From Streptomyces sp. AC558_RSS880 (GTDB lineage Bacteria > Actinomycetota > Actinomycetes > Streptomycetales > Streptomycetaceae), in NCBI RefSeq assembly GCF_019049255.1, contig NZ_JAGMUJ010000031.1, positions 1 through 64,000 on the forward strand: a stretch of DNA of 64,000 nt. The letters run 5' to 3'. Position numbers and translations under genes: made by a program. Of the stretch, positions 25,562-34,882 are shown piece by piece (position 1 is the first letter of the stretch; every line of letters starts with the position of its first letter). The notes below the pieces were generated by a model. It made no database searches. It saw only the letters and a list, made by a program, of their open reading frames with translations, and had not been told where the DNA came from.

Positions 25562-26071
25562 TCAGCCGAGCGCCTTCTCCACCGCCGCCACGACCTCCGC
25601 CGACTCCGGCTCGGTCTGCGGCGCGAACCGGGCGACGACCTCGCCGTCCCGCCCGATCAGGAACTTCTCGAAGTTCCAGCGGATGTCCCCGCTGTGCCCC
25701 TCGGCGTCGGCGAACCCGGTCAGCCGCTCGTACAGGGCGTGCCGCCCCTCCCCGTTGACCTCGACCTTCTCGGTCATCGGGAAGGTCACGCCGTACGTCG
25801 CCGAACAGAACTCGGCGATCTCCTCCGCGCTGCCCGGCTCCTGCCCGAGGAACTGGTTGCAGGGCACGCCGAGCACGGTGAAGCCCTGCTCCGCGTACCG
25901 CTCGTGCAGCCGCTCGAGACCGGCGTACTGCGGGGTCAGCCCGCACTTGGAGGCCACGTTCACCACGAGCACGGCCCGTCCCGCGTACTGGTCGAGCGAG
26001 GCGGAGCCGCCGTTCAGCGCGCCGATCTCGACGTCGAGGGGAGAGGTGCCGTCGTTCTCTGCAGTCGTCAT
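25562..26071 (-). CDS. Glutathione/thioredoxin peroxidase family protein
   Basis: The 169-residue protein has the GPx fold signatures: NVASKCG with the peroxidatic cysteine (residue 43), GVPCNQFLGQEPG with the catalytic glutamine region, and WNFEKFLI with the Trp-Asn pair. Actinobacteria lack glutathione, so reduction is probably by thioredoxin, as known for non-selenium cysteine GPx homologues. It detoxifies hydroperoxides in the cytoplasm. A single gene, convergent with the DUF397 gene. Confidence 0.92.
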   Translation of the reverse strand: MTTAENDGTSPLDVEIGALNGGSASLDQYAGRAVLVVNVASKCGLTPQYAGLERLHERYAEQGFTVLGVPCNQFLGQEPGSAEEIAEFCSATYGVTFPMTEKVEVNGEGRHALYERLTGFADAEGHSGDIRWNFEKFLIGRDGEVVARFAPQTEPESAEVVAAVEKALG

Positions 26072-26127
26072 GAGCGCGAGCCTAACCCCACGGCGCGCGG
26101 CGCCCCGGTCGTCGCGTCGGCCGGCGG

Positions 26128-26946
26128 TCAGGGCTTGCGGCCCACACCGCCGTAGGCGTCCACGGGCGCCGCGCCGTCGCCGTCCCCGTCCGGCCGCCAC
26201 TCCGGCACCCGTACGACGCGCGGCTCCACCAGCTCCAGCCCGTCGAAGAACCCGGCGATCTCGTCGACGCCGCGCACGTGGTACGGCACGGCACCGCTGG
26301 AGTTGTACGCCTCGGACGCGGCGATCATGCCCTCGCTGGTGGCCGTACTGTCGCTGATCACCAGGTGGCTGCCCGGGGGGAGCCCCGCCATGAGCCGGCG
26401 CACCAGGTCGCGGGCCTGCCCGTAGTCGGCCACGTGGCCGAGCGTGTTGAGGATCACCAGGGCGACCGGCCGGGACAGGTCGAGCGTCCCGGCGGCGGCC
26501 CGCAGCACGGACTCGGGGTCGTACAGGTCGGCGTCGAGGTACGCCGTCCTCCCCTCGGGTGTGCTGGTGAGCAGGGCGTTCGCGTGGACGAGGACGATCG
26601 GGTCGTTGTCGACGTACACGATCCGGGAGTCCGGGGCGACGCGCTGGGCCACCTCGTGCGTGTTGTCGGCGGTCGGCAGCCCCGTGCCCACGTCCAGGAA
26701 CTGCCGTACGCCCTGCTCGCCGGCGAGGTACCGGACGGCCCGCCCCAGGAACCGCCGGCTGGTGTGCGCCACGTCGACCAGCCCGGGGAAGATCCCCTTG
26801 ATCTGGTCGCCTATCTCCCGGTCGACCTCGTAGTGGTCCTTCCCGCCGACGAAGTAGTTCCAGAACCGCGCCGAGTGCGGCCTGGTCGTGTCGATCCGGG
26901 CATGTGCCGCGAAACCGGAACTGTCCTGGGTGATGTCCTCGGACAC
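26128..26946 (-). CDS. SAM-dependent methyltransferase, DUF574 family
   Basis: GTG 26946 (AGGAGGA upstream) gives 272 residues. The sequence RPHSARFWNYFVGGKDHYE and the motif-I-like FLDVGTGLPTADNTH identify the large Streptomyces 'SAM-dependent methyltransferase' DUF574 family. A second acidic binding loop (YVDNDPIVL) would contact the SAM ribose. The substrates of the family are unknown. Many Streptomyces genomes have tens of paralogues, often near XRE-DUF397 pairs, as here. Confidence 0.9.
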   Translation of the reverse strand: MSEDITQDSSGFAAHARIDTTRPHSARFWNYFVGGKDHYEVDREIGDQIKGIFPGLVDVAHTSRRFLGRAVRYLAGEQGVRQFLDVGTGLPTADNTHEVAQRVAPDSRIVYVDNDPIVLVHANALLTSTPEGRTAYLDADLYDPESVLRAAAGTLDLSRPVALVILNTLGHVADYGQARDLVRRLMAGLPPGSHLVISDSTATSEGMIAASEAYNSSGAVPYHVRGVDEIAGFFDGLELVEPRVVRVPEWRPDGDGDGAAPVDAYGGVGRKP

Positions 26947-27208
26947 GGGCGATCCTCCTGGGAACGGTCGATGGCCGGTCGCCTTCAACCTAGGCGAACC
27001 GGCCATCACCCGCTGGGAGTTGGAAGACCCGACGGCACCGGCGGCGTCCCCCCGCACCCCGGCGCGGTCTCGGCCCACCGCGCGCCGCACGGCTGAGCGC
27101 GCCCGCACCGGCCGGTCCGCCGGTTTCCGTGACCGCGGCCGCACAGGGGAGTGCGGGTGAGCACCCGGTGCCCACCCGCACGTGCGAACTCGTCCTCCCG
27201 CGGGGCCG

Positions 27209-27496
27209 TCAGCCGCCCACGTACCAGCTGAACCCGCCGTTGTTCGCGGCGACGATCAGGAGCACGATCCACAGGACCACGTCGACGATGCCGAGGACGA
27301 TGCCGGCCTTCGCCATCCCGGCACCGTTCCCGGCCGCCGCCTGGCGGCGGGCGACGGCGCCGAAGACGATGGCCAGCGGGCCCAGGACGATGTTCAGGAA
27401 GAACAGTCCGATGATGCCGCAGCACAGGCTCGCGATCGCCAGGCCGTTGGTGCGCGAGCCGGAGGACGCGGCGGAAGAGCTGCCGTAACTCGTCAT
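27209..27496 (-). CDS. DUF4190-like small membrane protein
   Basis: The 95-residue protein has a Ser-rich N-terminus and two strong hydrophobic helices (about 18-45 and 62-82) with LAIASLCCGIIGLF and ARRQAAAGNGAGMAKAGI segments typical of DUF4190 proteins. GGGAG precedes the ATG. Function unknown. Confidence 0.8.
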   Translation of the reverse strand: MTSYGSSSAASSGSRTNGLAIASLCCGIIGLFFLNIVLGPLAIVFGAVARRQAAAGNGAGMAKAGIVLGIVDVVLWIVLLIVAANNGGFSWYVGG

Positions 27497-27620
27497 TGGA
27501 TACTCCCGGTTGTCGGTTGCACGGACCGAACGGGCCCTAGTTTCCTCACTCTTGACTTGCCTGTTCCGAATGCCCCCTTGCCGCGCTCCCATGCCGGCCG
27601 GCCGGACGACGCGCGCCCTG

Positions 27621-29864
27621 TCAGACCTTCGTCGAGTCCTTCGGACACGTCGACTCCGCCACCGCCACCGCCACCGGCGCCGGGGCGGCCGCGGGCCCGC
27701 CCTCGCTGAGCCCGAACCGGTCGTGGAACCTGCGGAGGAAGGGCGGCGCGTACCAGGCCGAGCGGCCGAGCAGGCGCATCGCCGCGGGGACGAGGACGCC
27801 GCGTACGGCGATGGCGTCGATGAGGACGGCCAGCCCGCTGCCCAGGCCGAACATCTGCATGAAGCTGATCTCCGAGGTGCCGAAGGCGAAGAAGCTGACC
27901 GCGAGCAGGCAGGCCGCCGCGCTGACGATGCGCCCGGTGTGCCCGAGTCCGCCCGCGACGGCGGACTCGTTGTCCTCGCCCGCGTCGTGGAGTTCCTTGA
28001 TGCGGCTGGTGACGAACACCTCGTAGTCCATCGACAGGCCGAAGGCGATGCAGAACATCAGCACCGTCATCGCCACCTCCATCGGCTGCGCGGTGAAACC
28101 GAGCAGGGAGGAGAGGTTGCCGTCCTGGAAGATCCAGGTCATGACGCCGAGGGTGGCGCCCAGGCTGATCAGGTTCAGGACCAGCGCGCGCAGCGGCTGC
28201 ACCACACTCCCGGTGAACAGGAAGAGCAGGAGGAAGGTGGTGAGGGCGACCAGCGCGACGGCGACCGGGAGCAGGCCGCCGATGGAGTCCTTGGAGTCGA
28301 CCAGCTGGGCGTCGACACCACCCACCAGGGGATGCGCCCCCGCGGGCGGGGTGACCGCCCTGACGTCCTCCACCAGGTCCTGGGCCGCGTCCGACTTCGG
28401 CACCAGGCCGCTCACCACGGTGATCCGCTGCGCGTCGTCACGGCCGAGCGCGGCGTCGCCGGGACCGGCCGCCGTGGACCGCCCCCCGGCGTAGCCGCCC
28501 GCACTGGTCTCGACGCGGACGACCCCCTCGACCCCGGACAGCGCGACGGCGTACGCCGCCAGCGGCGCCCCGCCCACCGGTTCGTCGATGACGACGTGCA
28601 GGGCCGAGTCCTCGCTGCCGCCGAAGTCCTCCCGCAGGACGGTGGCGACCCGGCGGCTCTCGGCGTCCTCGGGCAGCACGCGCTCGTCCGACGTGCCGAA
28701 GGTGATGCCCAGCAGCGGGCTCGCCGCCAGCAGCAGGACCGCGAGCACGGGAAGCGTGGTGAGCGCGGGCCGCCGCATGACGGTACGGGCCAGCCGCCCC
28801 CACAGCGGCGCCCGGGTGCCGGAGCGCCCCGGCTTCGCCCACGGCAGCCGCCCGCTGTTGACCCGGTGCCCCAGGACGGTCAGCAGGGCCGGCATGACGA
28901 ACAGGGTGCCGACGGCGGCGACGGCGACGACCCCGACCCCGGCGAAGCCGAACGAGCGCAGGAAGTACTGCGGGAACACCAGGAGCGCCCCGAGCGCCGC
29001 CGCCACGGTCGCGGCGGAGAACACGACCGTCCGGCCCGCGGTGCTCACCGTGCGCCGGACGGCGTCGTCCACGCTCGCCCCCGCCGCGAGCTGCTCCCGG
29101 AAGCGGCTGACCATCAGCAGGGCGTAGTCGATGCCGAGGCCGAGGCCGAGGGCGGTGGTGAGGTTGGTCGCGGTGTCGGCGACGTCGGTGACGCTCGCGA
29201 GCAGGGAGAGCTGGGCGAACGAGCCGATGATGGCGACGAGGGCGATGACCAGCGGCAGCAGGGCCGCGACCACGCTGCCGAAGACGAACAGCAGCAGGAC
29301 GAGGGTGAGCGGTACGGCGATGGCCTCGGCCAGCACCAGATCGTCGACCACCTGCTTCGACAAGTCGCTGCCCACGGCGGCCCCGCCTCCGGCCCGGACC
29401 GTGAGGACGTCCTCGTACGTCCCGGTGTAGGCGTCGATGATCTCCTTGGCGTGCTCCCGCTGCCGCGTCTCGTCGCCCGTCACATGGGCGAGCACCATGG
29501 CCTCGCGGCCGTCCCGGGAGCGGAGGTCGTCGCTGCCCGACTCCCAGTACGAGACGACGTTGGTGAGCCTCTCGTCCTCCTCCAGGTCGGCGGTCAGGGC
29601 CTGCCCGCTCCGCCGGGCGGCGGGAGCGTCGACCCGGCCGTCGGAGGCCCGGACCAGCAGGACCAGGTTCGTCTCACCGCCGAACTTCTCGTCGATGACC
29701 TCCGCCGCCCGGGTGGACTCCGAGGCGGGGTCGTCGAAGCCGCCACCGAGCAGCTTGCCGAACGCGCCGGCGCCGAGCACGCCCATGAGGGCCACCGCCA
29801 GGACGGCGACGACGAGGACCAGCCGGGATCGTCGAATCGTAAATTCGGCCAAACGTTCGAACAC
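27621..29864 (-). CDS. MMPL/RND family transporter
   Basis: The 747-residue protein has the MMPL layout: one N-terminal helix, a large extracytoplasmic loop, five helices, a second loop and five to six helices. Conserved membrane motifs GLGLGIDYALLMVSRFREQL and AFGLSMDYEVFVTSRIKE (each holding the Asp-Tyr proton-relay pair) appear in both halves. Relatives export lipids, pigments or drugs using the proton gradient; the substrate here is unknown. A divergent TetR gene lies 230 bp upstream, and a perfect palindrome at 30042-30056 is the likely repressor site. Confidence 0.92.
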   Translation of the reverse strand: MFERLAEFTIRRSRLVLVVAVLAVALMGVLGAGAFGKLLGGGFDDPASESTRAAEVIDEKFGGETNLVLLVRASDGRVDAPAARRSGQALTADLEEDERLTNVVSYWESGSDDLRSRDGREAMVLAHVTGDETRQREHAKEIIDAYTGTYEDVLTVRAGGGAAVGSDLSKQVVDDLVLAEAIAVPLTLVLLLFVFGSVVAALLPLVIALVAIIGSFAQLSLLASVTDVADTATNLTTALGLGLGIDYALLMVSRFREQLAAGASVDDAVRRTVSTAGRTVVFSAATVAAALGALLVFPQYFLRSFGFAGVGVVAVAAVGTLFVMPALLTVLGHRVNSGRLPWAKPGRSGTRAPLWGRLARTVMRRPALTTLPVLAVLLLAASPLLGITFGTSDERVLPEDAESRRVATVLREDFGGSEDSALHVVIDEPVGGAPLAAYAVALSGVEGVVRVETSAGGYAGGRSTAAGPGDAALGRDDAQRITVVSGLVPKSDAAQDLVEDVRAVTPPAGAHPLVGGVDAQLVDSKDSIGGLLPVAVALVALTTFLLLFLFTGSVVQPLRALVLNLISLGATLGVMTWIFQDGNLSSLLGFTAQPMEVAMTVLMFCIAFGLSMDYEVFVTSRIKELHDAGEDNESAVAGGLGHTGRIVSAAACLLAVSFFAFGTSEISFMQMFGLGSGLAVLIDAIAVRGVLVPAAMRLLGRSAWYAPPFLRRFHDRFGLSEGGPAAAPAPVAVAVAESTCPKDSTKV

Positions 29865-30041
29865 GTGCGATCTCCTTGGTGTCGGAAGAGGTGAAGACGA
29901 CGCGTGTCGGCCGGATGCGCGGGGGACCCGGCGCGGTGCCCCGCAGGGGCACCCGCCCCGTGCGGACGGGTGCGTGTCGCACTCCTCGTCGCCGCGAACG
30001 ACGTTAGTGAGACGACGACTTGTTGAGCAGAAGGAAGTTTT

Positions 30042-30056
30042 TCTGACAGTGTCAGA
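30042..30056. promoter_or_regulatory. TetR-type operator between MMPL and TetR genes
   Basis: TCTGACAGTGTCAGA is a perfect palindrome (7-bp arms, 1-bp centre) 42 bp before the TetR start in the divergent promoter region. It is the natural candidate for the autoregulatory operator controlling both genes. Confidence 0.7.
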
Positions 30057-30097
30057 TTTTCCGACCGGGCCGCGGATTTCCGTCGTAGGGTCACCCC

Positions 30098-30865
30098 ATG
30101 CCCGCAGACGAACACCCGACGGCCCCGCTCACGCTGCGCCAGCGCCGCAGGGCCGTCGCCACCCGGGAGATCGTGGACGCCGCCGAGCACCACATCGCCG
30201 AACACGGCCCCGCGGCCCTGTCCCTGCGGGCGGTCGCCCGGGGCCTCGGCATGAGCGTCCAGGCGCTCTACCACTACTTCCCGAACCGGGACGCCCTCGT
30301 CACGGTGCTCATCGCCAAGGCGTACGACGACCTGGCCGACGCCGTGCGGACCGCGGCCGACACCGCGCCGGACGACCCGGCGGTGCCGCGGTTCGTGACC
30401 GCGGCCGAGGGCTACCGCCGCTGGGCCATCGCCCACCCCGAACTGTTCCAGCTCCTGTACGGAACACCACTGCGCGACTACGCGGCACCCGCCGAGGGCC
30501 CGACCACCCGCGCGATGCGCCGGATGAGCGAGGTCTTCCAGCGCGTGCTGTTCGACGGGTTCACCGAGGAGCAGCTCGCCGCCGCCGACACCCGCACGCT
30601 CTCACCCCCGCTCCGGGCGCATCTGGAAGCCCTGCCACCGGACGGCGCGCCGGCACTGCCGGCCCCCGCGACCGTGCTCATGCTGAGCGGATGGGGCCAC
30701 ATGCACGGTCTCGTCGTCCTGGAGGTGTTCGGCCACACCTCCTTCATGGACGGCCACCAGGCCGAGATCTTCCGCATGGCGATGCGCGACCTCCTCGCGG
30801 ACATCCACCGCCGCATCCCCCCAGAGCGAACCGGCGTCGGACGACCCGACGGACGGGCCGGATGA
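30098..30865 (+). CDS. TetR/AcrR-family regulator
   Basis: The 255-residue protein has an N-terminal TetR helix-turn-helix (TREIVDAAEHHIAEHG, then RAVARGLGMSVQALYHYFPNRDAL) and a C-terminal domain of the TetR_C_33-like type (PELFQLLYGTPLRDY). It is divergent from the MMPL transporter and most likely represses it until a ligand, perhaps the transported compound, binds. Confidence 0.9.
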   Translation: MPADEHPTAPLTLRQRRRAVATREIVDAAEHHIAEHGPAALSLRAVARGLGMSVQALYHYFPNRDALVTVLIAKAYDDLADAVRTAADTAPDDPAVPRFVTAAEGYRRWAIAHPELFQLLYGTPLRDYAAPAEGPTTRAMRRMSEVFQRVLFDGFTEEQLAAADTRTLSPPLRAHLEALPPDGAPALPAPATVLMLSGWGHMHGLVVLEVFGHTSFMDGHQAEIFRMAMRDLLADIHRRIPPERTGVGRPDGRAG

Positions 30866-31429
30866 CCGCATGACGGGCACCGCGTGGTCCGGGCCGTTCC
30901 GCACACGATCCGGGGCAACGGCTGGAAGCAGGCTGCCCGGGCCCGGTCCGGCCACAGGGGCGGGCCGGTACGGAGGTGATCGACCTGACAGCCCGTCATC
31001 GTCCAGGGCCGACACCACCGGTGGCCCGCCGGGTGGCCAAGGCGCTGGGGACGGCGCGCCGCCGGAGGACCTCGGCCGGCGCCCTGATCGGCCTGGGCGC
31101 CGGCCTGGCCGTCGGATCGCTGCCGCGTCGCCGACGCTGACCGCCACGGCCCGGCACCACGTGGCCCCAGGAGCGGATCCCCCGGGCGGTGCCCACGTCG
31201 TCGTGCGGCACCGCACACCTTCCGGTCCATCGGGACCGGGGGAAGGCGTCGAAGCCCTTGATATGTGCACGTGTGCACGTGTCGGCTTGCCGGCTCCTCC
31301 TGGTACGGCACGGAGGAGTCCCCCTCCGTGGCCCTCGTCCAGGACCGATCCGATCGGGCACAGGATGTCGGGTCGGGGAGGGGGTCCGCTCCCTAGCGTG
31401 GTGAGCGCGAAAGAGGAAGGAGACCGGGA
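30866..31429. other. Gene-free interval before the AraC regulator
   Basis: No convincing gene is seen. A 54-codon frame from GTG 30975 to 31139 encodes an Arg-rich peptide with one hydrophobic stretch, but its only SD-like sequence touches the start codon. Two GTGCAC palindromes, 8 bp apart, lie at 31265-31278 and could be a binding site for the downstream regulator. A TAG-type -10-like sequence is present near 31395. Confidence 0.4.
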
Positions 31430-32296
31430 GTGCTGGAGCGTCTCAACCAGACCCTGGAGTACATCGAGGGCCGTCTCGACCAGCGGATCGACATGACCGA
31501 GCTGGCCCGCATCGCGGCCACCTCGGAGTACCACCTGCGCCGGATGTTCTCCGCGCTCGCGGGCATGCCGCTGTCGGAGTACGTACGGCGCCGTCGGCTC
31601 ACGGTCGCGGGTGCCGAGGTGCTCGCGGGGCGGGAGTCCCTGCTGGAGGTCGCGGTGCGCTACGGCTACGGCTCGGGCGAGGCGTTCGCCCGGGCGTTCC
31701 GCGCCATGCACGGCATCGGGCCGGGCGAGGCCCGGCGCACCGGCGCCGCACTCGTCTCCCAGCCCCGGCTGTCCTTCCGCCTCACCGTCGAAGGGAGCAG
31801 CAGCATGCGCTATCGCGTAGTGGACAAGCCCGACTTCACCGTCGTCGGACCCAAGGCCCGGGTGCCACTGGTGCACACGGGACCGAACCAGGCGATCATC
31901 GATTTCGTCCGCGGGATCGGCCCGCAGACGCGGGAACGCCTGGAGAAGCTGTCGGACCAGGAGCCGCAGGGCATCGTCGCGGTCTGTGACGACCTGGACC
32001 CGAGCCGCGCCGAGGGCACCGAACTCGACTACTACCACGGGGTGATCACGACGGCGGCCGCCCCCGAGGGCACCACGGCGCTCTCCGTCCCGGCCGGCAC
32101 CTGGGCGGTCTTCACCACCTCCGGACCGGCCCCGCAGGCCATCCAGGAGCTGTGGCGGGACGTGTTCACCCAGTGGTTCCCGTCCAACCCGTACCGCAGC
32201 CGCCCCGGCCCCGAGATCCTGCGCACCACCCTCTCCCCGGACGGGACCGAGGCCGACGCCGAACTGTGGCTCCCGGTGGAACGGGAACGCGCCTGA
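31430..32296 (+). CDS. AraC-family regulator with GyrI-like effector domain
   Basis: GTG 31430 with GGAG upstream gives 288 residues. Two AraC helix-turn-helix motifs occupy residues 1-105 (DMTELARIAATSEYHLRRMF, then LLEVAVRYGYGSGEAFARAF). The C-terminal half (residues 125-288) is a GyrI-like small-molecule-binding domain (PAGTWAVFTTSGPAPQAIQ, ELWLPVE), as in Rob/SbmC-type regulators. Such proteins respond to lipophilic or cationic compounds; the target genes are not evident. Confidence 0.9.
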   Translation: MLERLNQTLEYIEGRLDQRIDMTELARIAATSEYHLRRMFSALAGMPLSEYVRRRRLTVAGAEVLAGRESLLEVAVRYGYGSGEAFARAFRAMHGIGPGEARRTGAALVSQPRLSFRLTVEGSSSMRYRVVDKPDFTVVGPKARVPLVHTGPNQAIIDFVRGIGPQTRERLEKLSDQEPQGIVAVCDDLDPSRAEGTELDYYHGVITTAAAPEGTTALSVPAGTWAVFTTSGPAPQAIQELWRDVFTQWFPSNPYRSRPGPEILRTTLSPDGTEADAELWLPVERERA

Positions 32297-32464
32297 AGCC
32301 GACGGCACCGGGCCGATGCCGGGGCGGCGAGGAAGAAGACGCCGGCGGCGGGACGAGGCGCGGCGGACCACCGCACCTCGTCCCGCACCCGACGCGGGGC
32401 CGGGAGCATCAACCTCGACCAAGGGAACCAGCGCTCCCTTCGGAGGGGCCTCGGGCAACACGCA

Positions 32465-32590
32465 CCGATCGCGTCGATCCGGGCGAACGCGTACGGGCCG
32501 GCGTCCAGGGGCCGGTCGCGGAAGGCGGCGACCCGCCCGTCCAGGTGCTTGGCCATCGCGCCGACCTGCTACTTCGGCGGCCGGTAGCGC
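32465..32590 (-). pseudogene. IS256 (Mutator)-family transposase relic
   Basis: On the minus strand, 32556 down to about 32465 encodes MAKHLDGRVAAFRDRPLDAG followed by PYAFARIDA. This is the conserved Mutator-type transposase segment just before the first catalytic Asp. Directly upstream, the expected S-K-S-Q-V sequence is present but interrupted by a TAG. The remainder of the about 400-residue enzyme is missing. It is a fragment left by an old insertion, and the rest of 32297-32730 holds no other gene. Confidence 0.7.
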
Positions 32591-32730
32591 GCCGACGAAG
32601 GTGTGAGGCGTGACGCACAGGTAAGTGCCGTAGTTCTTGTGAAGTTGAGGAGATGGCCATCTGAACCACGGGTGGCGGATGGACAGTGCGTAGTCGGTCC
32701 ATGCCAGTCCCCACGAGGAGCCACCCCCTG

Positions 32731-34842
32731 ATGCTGAGCACCACGCTCGCCGAGGTCCGTACCGTCCCAGCGAGCGGCAGATCCGCACCGCGCGGAAGCC
32801 ACCCCTTACGGCTCGACATCCAAGGGCTGCGCGCGGTGGCCGTCGGGCTCGTGGTGCTCTCCCACGCCGGGGTGGCGCAGGTCAGCGGTGGTTACGTCGG
32901 GGTCGACGTCTTCTTCGTGATCTCCGGCTTCCTCATCACGTCCCTGCTTCTGCGTGAACTCGCCGCCACCGGCCGCGTGTCGATCCGCGCCTTCTACGCC
33001 CGCCGGGCGCTGCGGCTGCTGCCCGCGTCGTCCCTGGTCATCGCCGTCACACTGGCCGGAGCGTGGCTGTTCCTGTCGAAGGCGCGACTCGCCGCGTACG
33101 CGGGCGACGCCCTCGCCAGCGCGCTGTACGCGGTCAACTTCCGGCTGGCGGCGGCCGGTACGGACTATCTCGCCCAGAACAGTCCGCCGTCGCCGTTCCA
33201 GCACTTCTGGTCGCTCGCCGTGGAGGAGCAGTTCTACCTGGTGTGGCCGCTGCTCCTGCTGCTCGGCTGGCGGGCCGCCCGCGGTCGGCGCCGGCTGGTC
33301 GTGGTGCCGCTCGGAGCGCTGGTCCTGGGGTCGTTCGCGGTCAGCGTCCTCATGACCGACTCCTCACCCTCCTGGGCGTACTTCATCTCCCTCACCCGGG
33401 GCTGGGAACTCGGCGCCGGGGCGCTGCTGGCGCTGGCCACCGCCCGGCTGGAACGGCTGCCCGCCGCCCTCGCGGGCCCGCTGACCTGGCTCGGCCTGGT
33501 CTGCGTCGTGCTGGCGGCGGTCTGGTACGACGACCGGACGCCCTTCCCGGGTCACCACGCCCTCCTGCCGGTCCTCGGCACCATGCTCGTCCTGGCCGGC
33601 GGCTGCGCGCCCGCCCCGCACGGCGCGGGGTGGCTGCTCGGGCGGCGACCGCTGGTGTGGCTCGGCGAACTCTCCTACGGCTGGTACCTGTGGCACTGGC
33701 CACTGCTGGTCATAGCCCCGGCGGCGCTGGGCCGTACGGACGGCACCGCCGGGGTGCCGCTCGCGCTCGGGCTGTGCGCGGTGGCGCTGGGCCTGGCGTG
33801 GCTGACGCTGCGCCTCGTCGAGAACCCCGTCCGCTTCCACCGGGCGTTCCGGGGGCGGCCCCGCCGGGCCCTGGCGCTCGGGGCCGGGCTGACGGCGGGG
33901 GCCACGGCGCTGTCCCTGACGGCGGCGGCGGTACCGCCGACGATCGAGGTCGGCGGGCCCGCGCCCGTACTGGCGGAGGCGCTGGCCGACGCGCCGGACC
34001 CGCAGACGCGGCTGGCCGAACTCCTGGCGTCGTCCCCCGTCAGCCTGCCGAGCAACCTCACCCCGGCCTTGCCGAAGGTGAAGTCCTCCCGGTCCGCGGT
34101 CTACCGGGACGGCTGCCACGTCGACCACGACAGCACCCGGACCCCGTCCTGCGTCTACGGGGACCCCGCGTCCTCCCGGACCGTCGTGCTCTTCGGCGAC
34201 TCCCACGCGGCCCAGTGGTTCCCGGCCCTGCAGCGGCTCGCGACAGCGCGCGGGTGGAAGCTGGTCTCGCTGACGAAGGCCTCCTGCAAGGTCGCCGACG
34301 TGACCATCATCAGCGACCACGAGCCGTACACGGCCTGCGACACCTGGCGTTCCCACGCCGTCGCGAAGATCAGCACCCTGCACCCCGCACTGGTCGTCGT
34401 CTCCTCCTCGGACGCGGGCGACCCCGCCCAGCCCGCCGACGACCCCCTCCAGCAGTGGACCACCGGCTTCGAGGACACCCTCCGGGACCTCGGCACCTCC
34501 GGCGCCCACGTCGCCGTCCTGCTCGACACTCCGTGGCCCAAGGGCGACCCGGTCGACTGCGCCGCCAAGAACTCCCTGCACCTGCGCGCCTGCGCGAACC
34601 ACCTGCCGGACGCGATCCACGACGCGACCCGCCACACCGCCCTCCGCAGCGCCGCCGCCGCGACCGGCACCTCGGTCATCGACCCCGAACCCTGGGTCTG
34701 CGCCCCCCGCACCGGCACCTGCCCCGTCGTCGTCGGCGACACCGCCGTCTACCGCGACGACAGCCACCTCTCCGAGGCCTACGCCGAGGCCCTCACCCCG
34801 GTCCTCGCCCCCGCGCTGGACCGCCTCCTCGGCACGGGCTGA
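32731..34842 (+). CDS. OafA/YrhL-type membrane acyltransferase with C-terminal SGNH domain
   Basis: From ATG 32731 the product has 703 residues (the frame is open from 32686). The N-terminal acyltransferase-3 domain has about 10 helices and starts RLDIQGLRAVAVGLVVLSH, with the catalytic His, then GGYVGVDVFFVISGFLI and FWSLAVEEQFYLVWP. After a linker, an SGNH-like extracytoplasmic domain shows FGDSHAAQW and a DDSHLSE final Asp-x-x-His. Such proteins O-acetylate cell-surface glycans. The leucine codon at 32806-32808 is TTA, the rare codon read by bldA tRNA, so translation is probably limited to late growth. An SD-like GAGGAG lies 11-12 nt before 32731. Confidence 0.88.
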   Translation: MLSTTLAEVRTVPASGRSAPRGSHPLRLDIQGLRAVAVGLVVLSHAGVAQVSGGYVGVDVFFVISGFLITSLLLRELAATGRVSIRAFYARRALRLLPASSLVIAVTLAGAWLFLSKARLAAYAGDALASALYAVNFRLAAAGTDYLAQNSPPSPFQHFWSLAVEEQFYLVWPLLLLLGWRAARGRRRLVVVPLGALVLGSFAVSVLMTDSSPSWAYFISLTRGWELGAGALLALATARLERLPAALAGPLTWLGLVCVVLAAVWYDDRTPFPGHHALLPVLGTMLVLAGGCAPAPHGAGWLLGRRPLVWLGELSYGWYLWHWPLLVIAPAALGRTDGTAGVPLALGLCAVALGLAWLTLRLVENPVRFHRAFRGRPRRALALGAGLTAGATALSLTAAAVPPTIEVGGPAPVLAEALADAPDPQTRLAELLASSPVSLPSNLTPALPKVKSSRSAVYRDGCHVDHDSTRTPSCVYGDPASSRTVVLFGDSHAAQWFPALQRLATARGWKLVSLTKASCKVADVTIISDHEPYTACDTWRSHAVAKISTLHPALVVVSSSDAGDPAQPADDPLQQWTTGFEDTLRDLGTSGAHVAVLLDTPWPKGDPVDCAAKNSLHLRACANHLPDAIHDATRHTALRSAAAATGTSVIDPEPWVCAPRTGTCPVVVGDTAVYRDDSHLSEAYAEALTPVLAPALDRLLGTG

Positions 34843-34847
34843 GCACG

Positions 34848-34880
34848 CCGGGCCGCCCTGCCGCCGGCCTGGCGGCCCGG
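34848..34880. terminator. Terminator hairpin between convergent genes
   Basis: CCGGGCCGCC at 34848-34857 pairs with GGCGGCCCGG at 34871-34880, just past the acyltransferase stop and next to the end of the hydrolase gene. Confidence 0.6.
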
Positions 34881-34882
34881 CC

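Noticed and set aside
30975..31139. 54-codon Arg-rich frame as a gene
   Set aside because: The only SD-like sequence abuts the GTG, and there is no recognisable pattern beyond one hydrophobic stretch.
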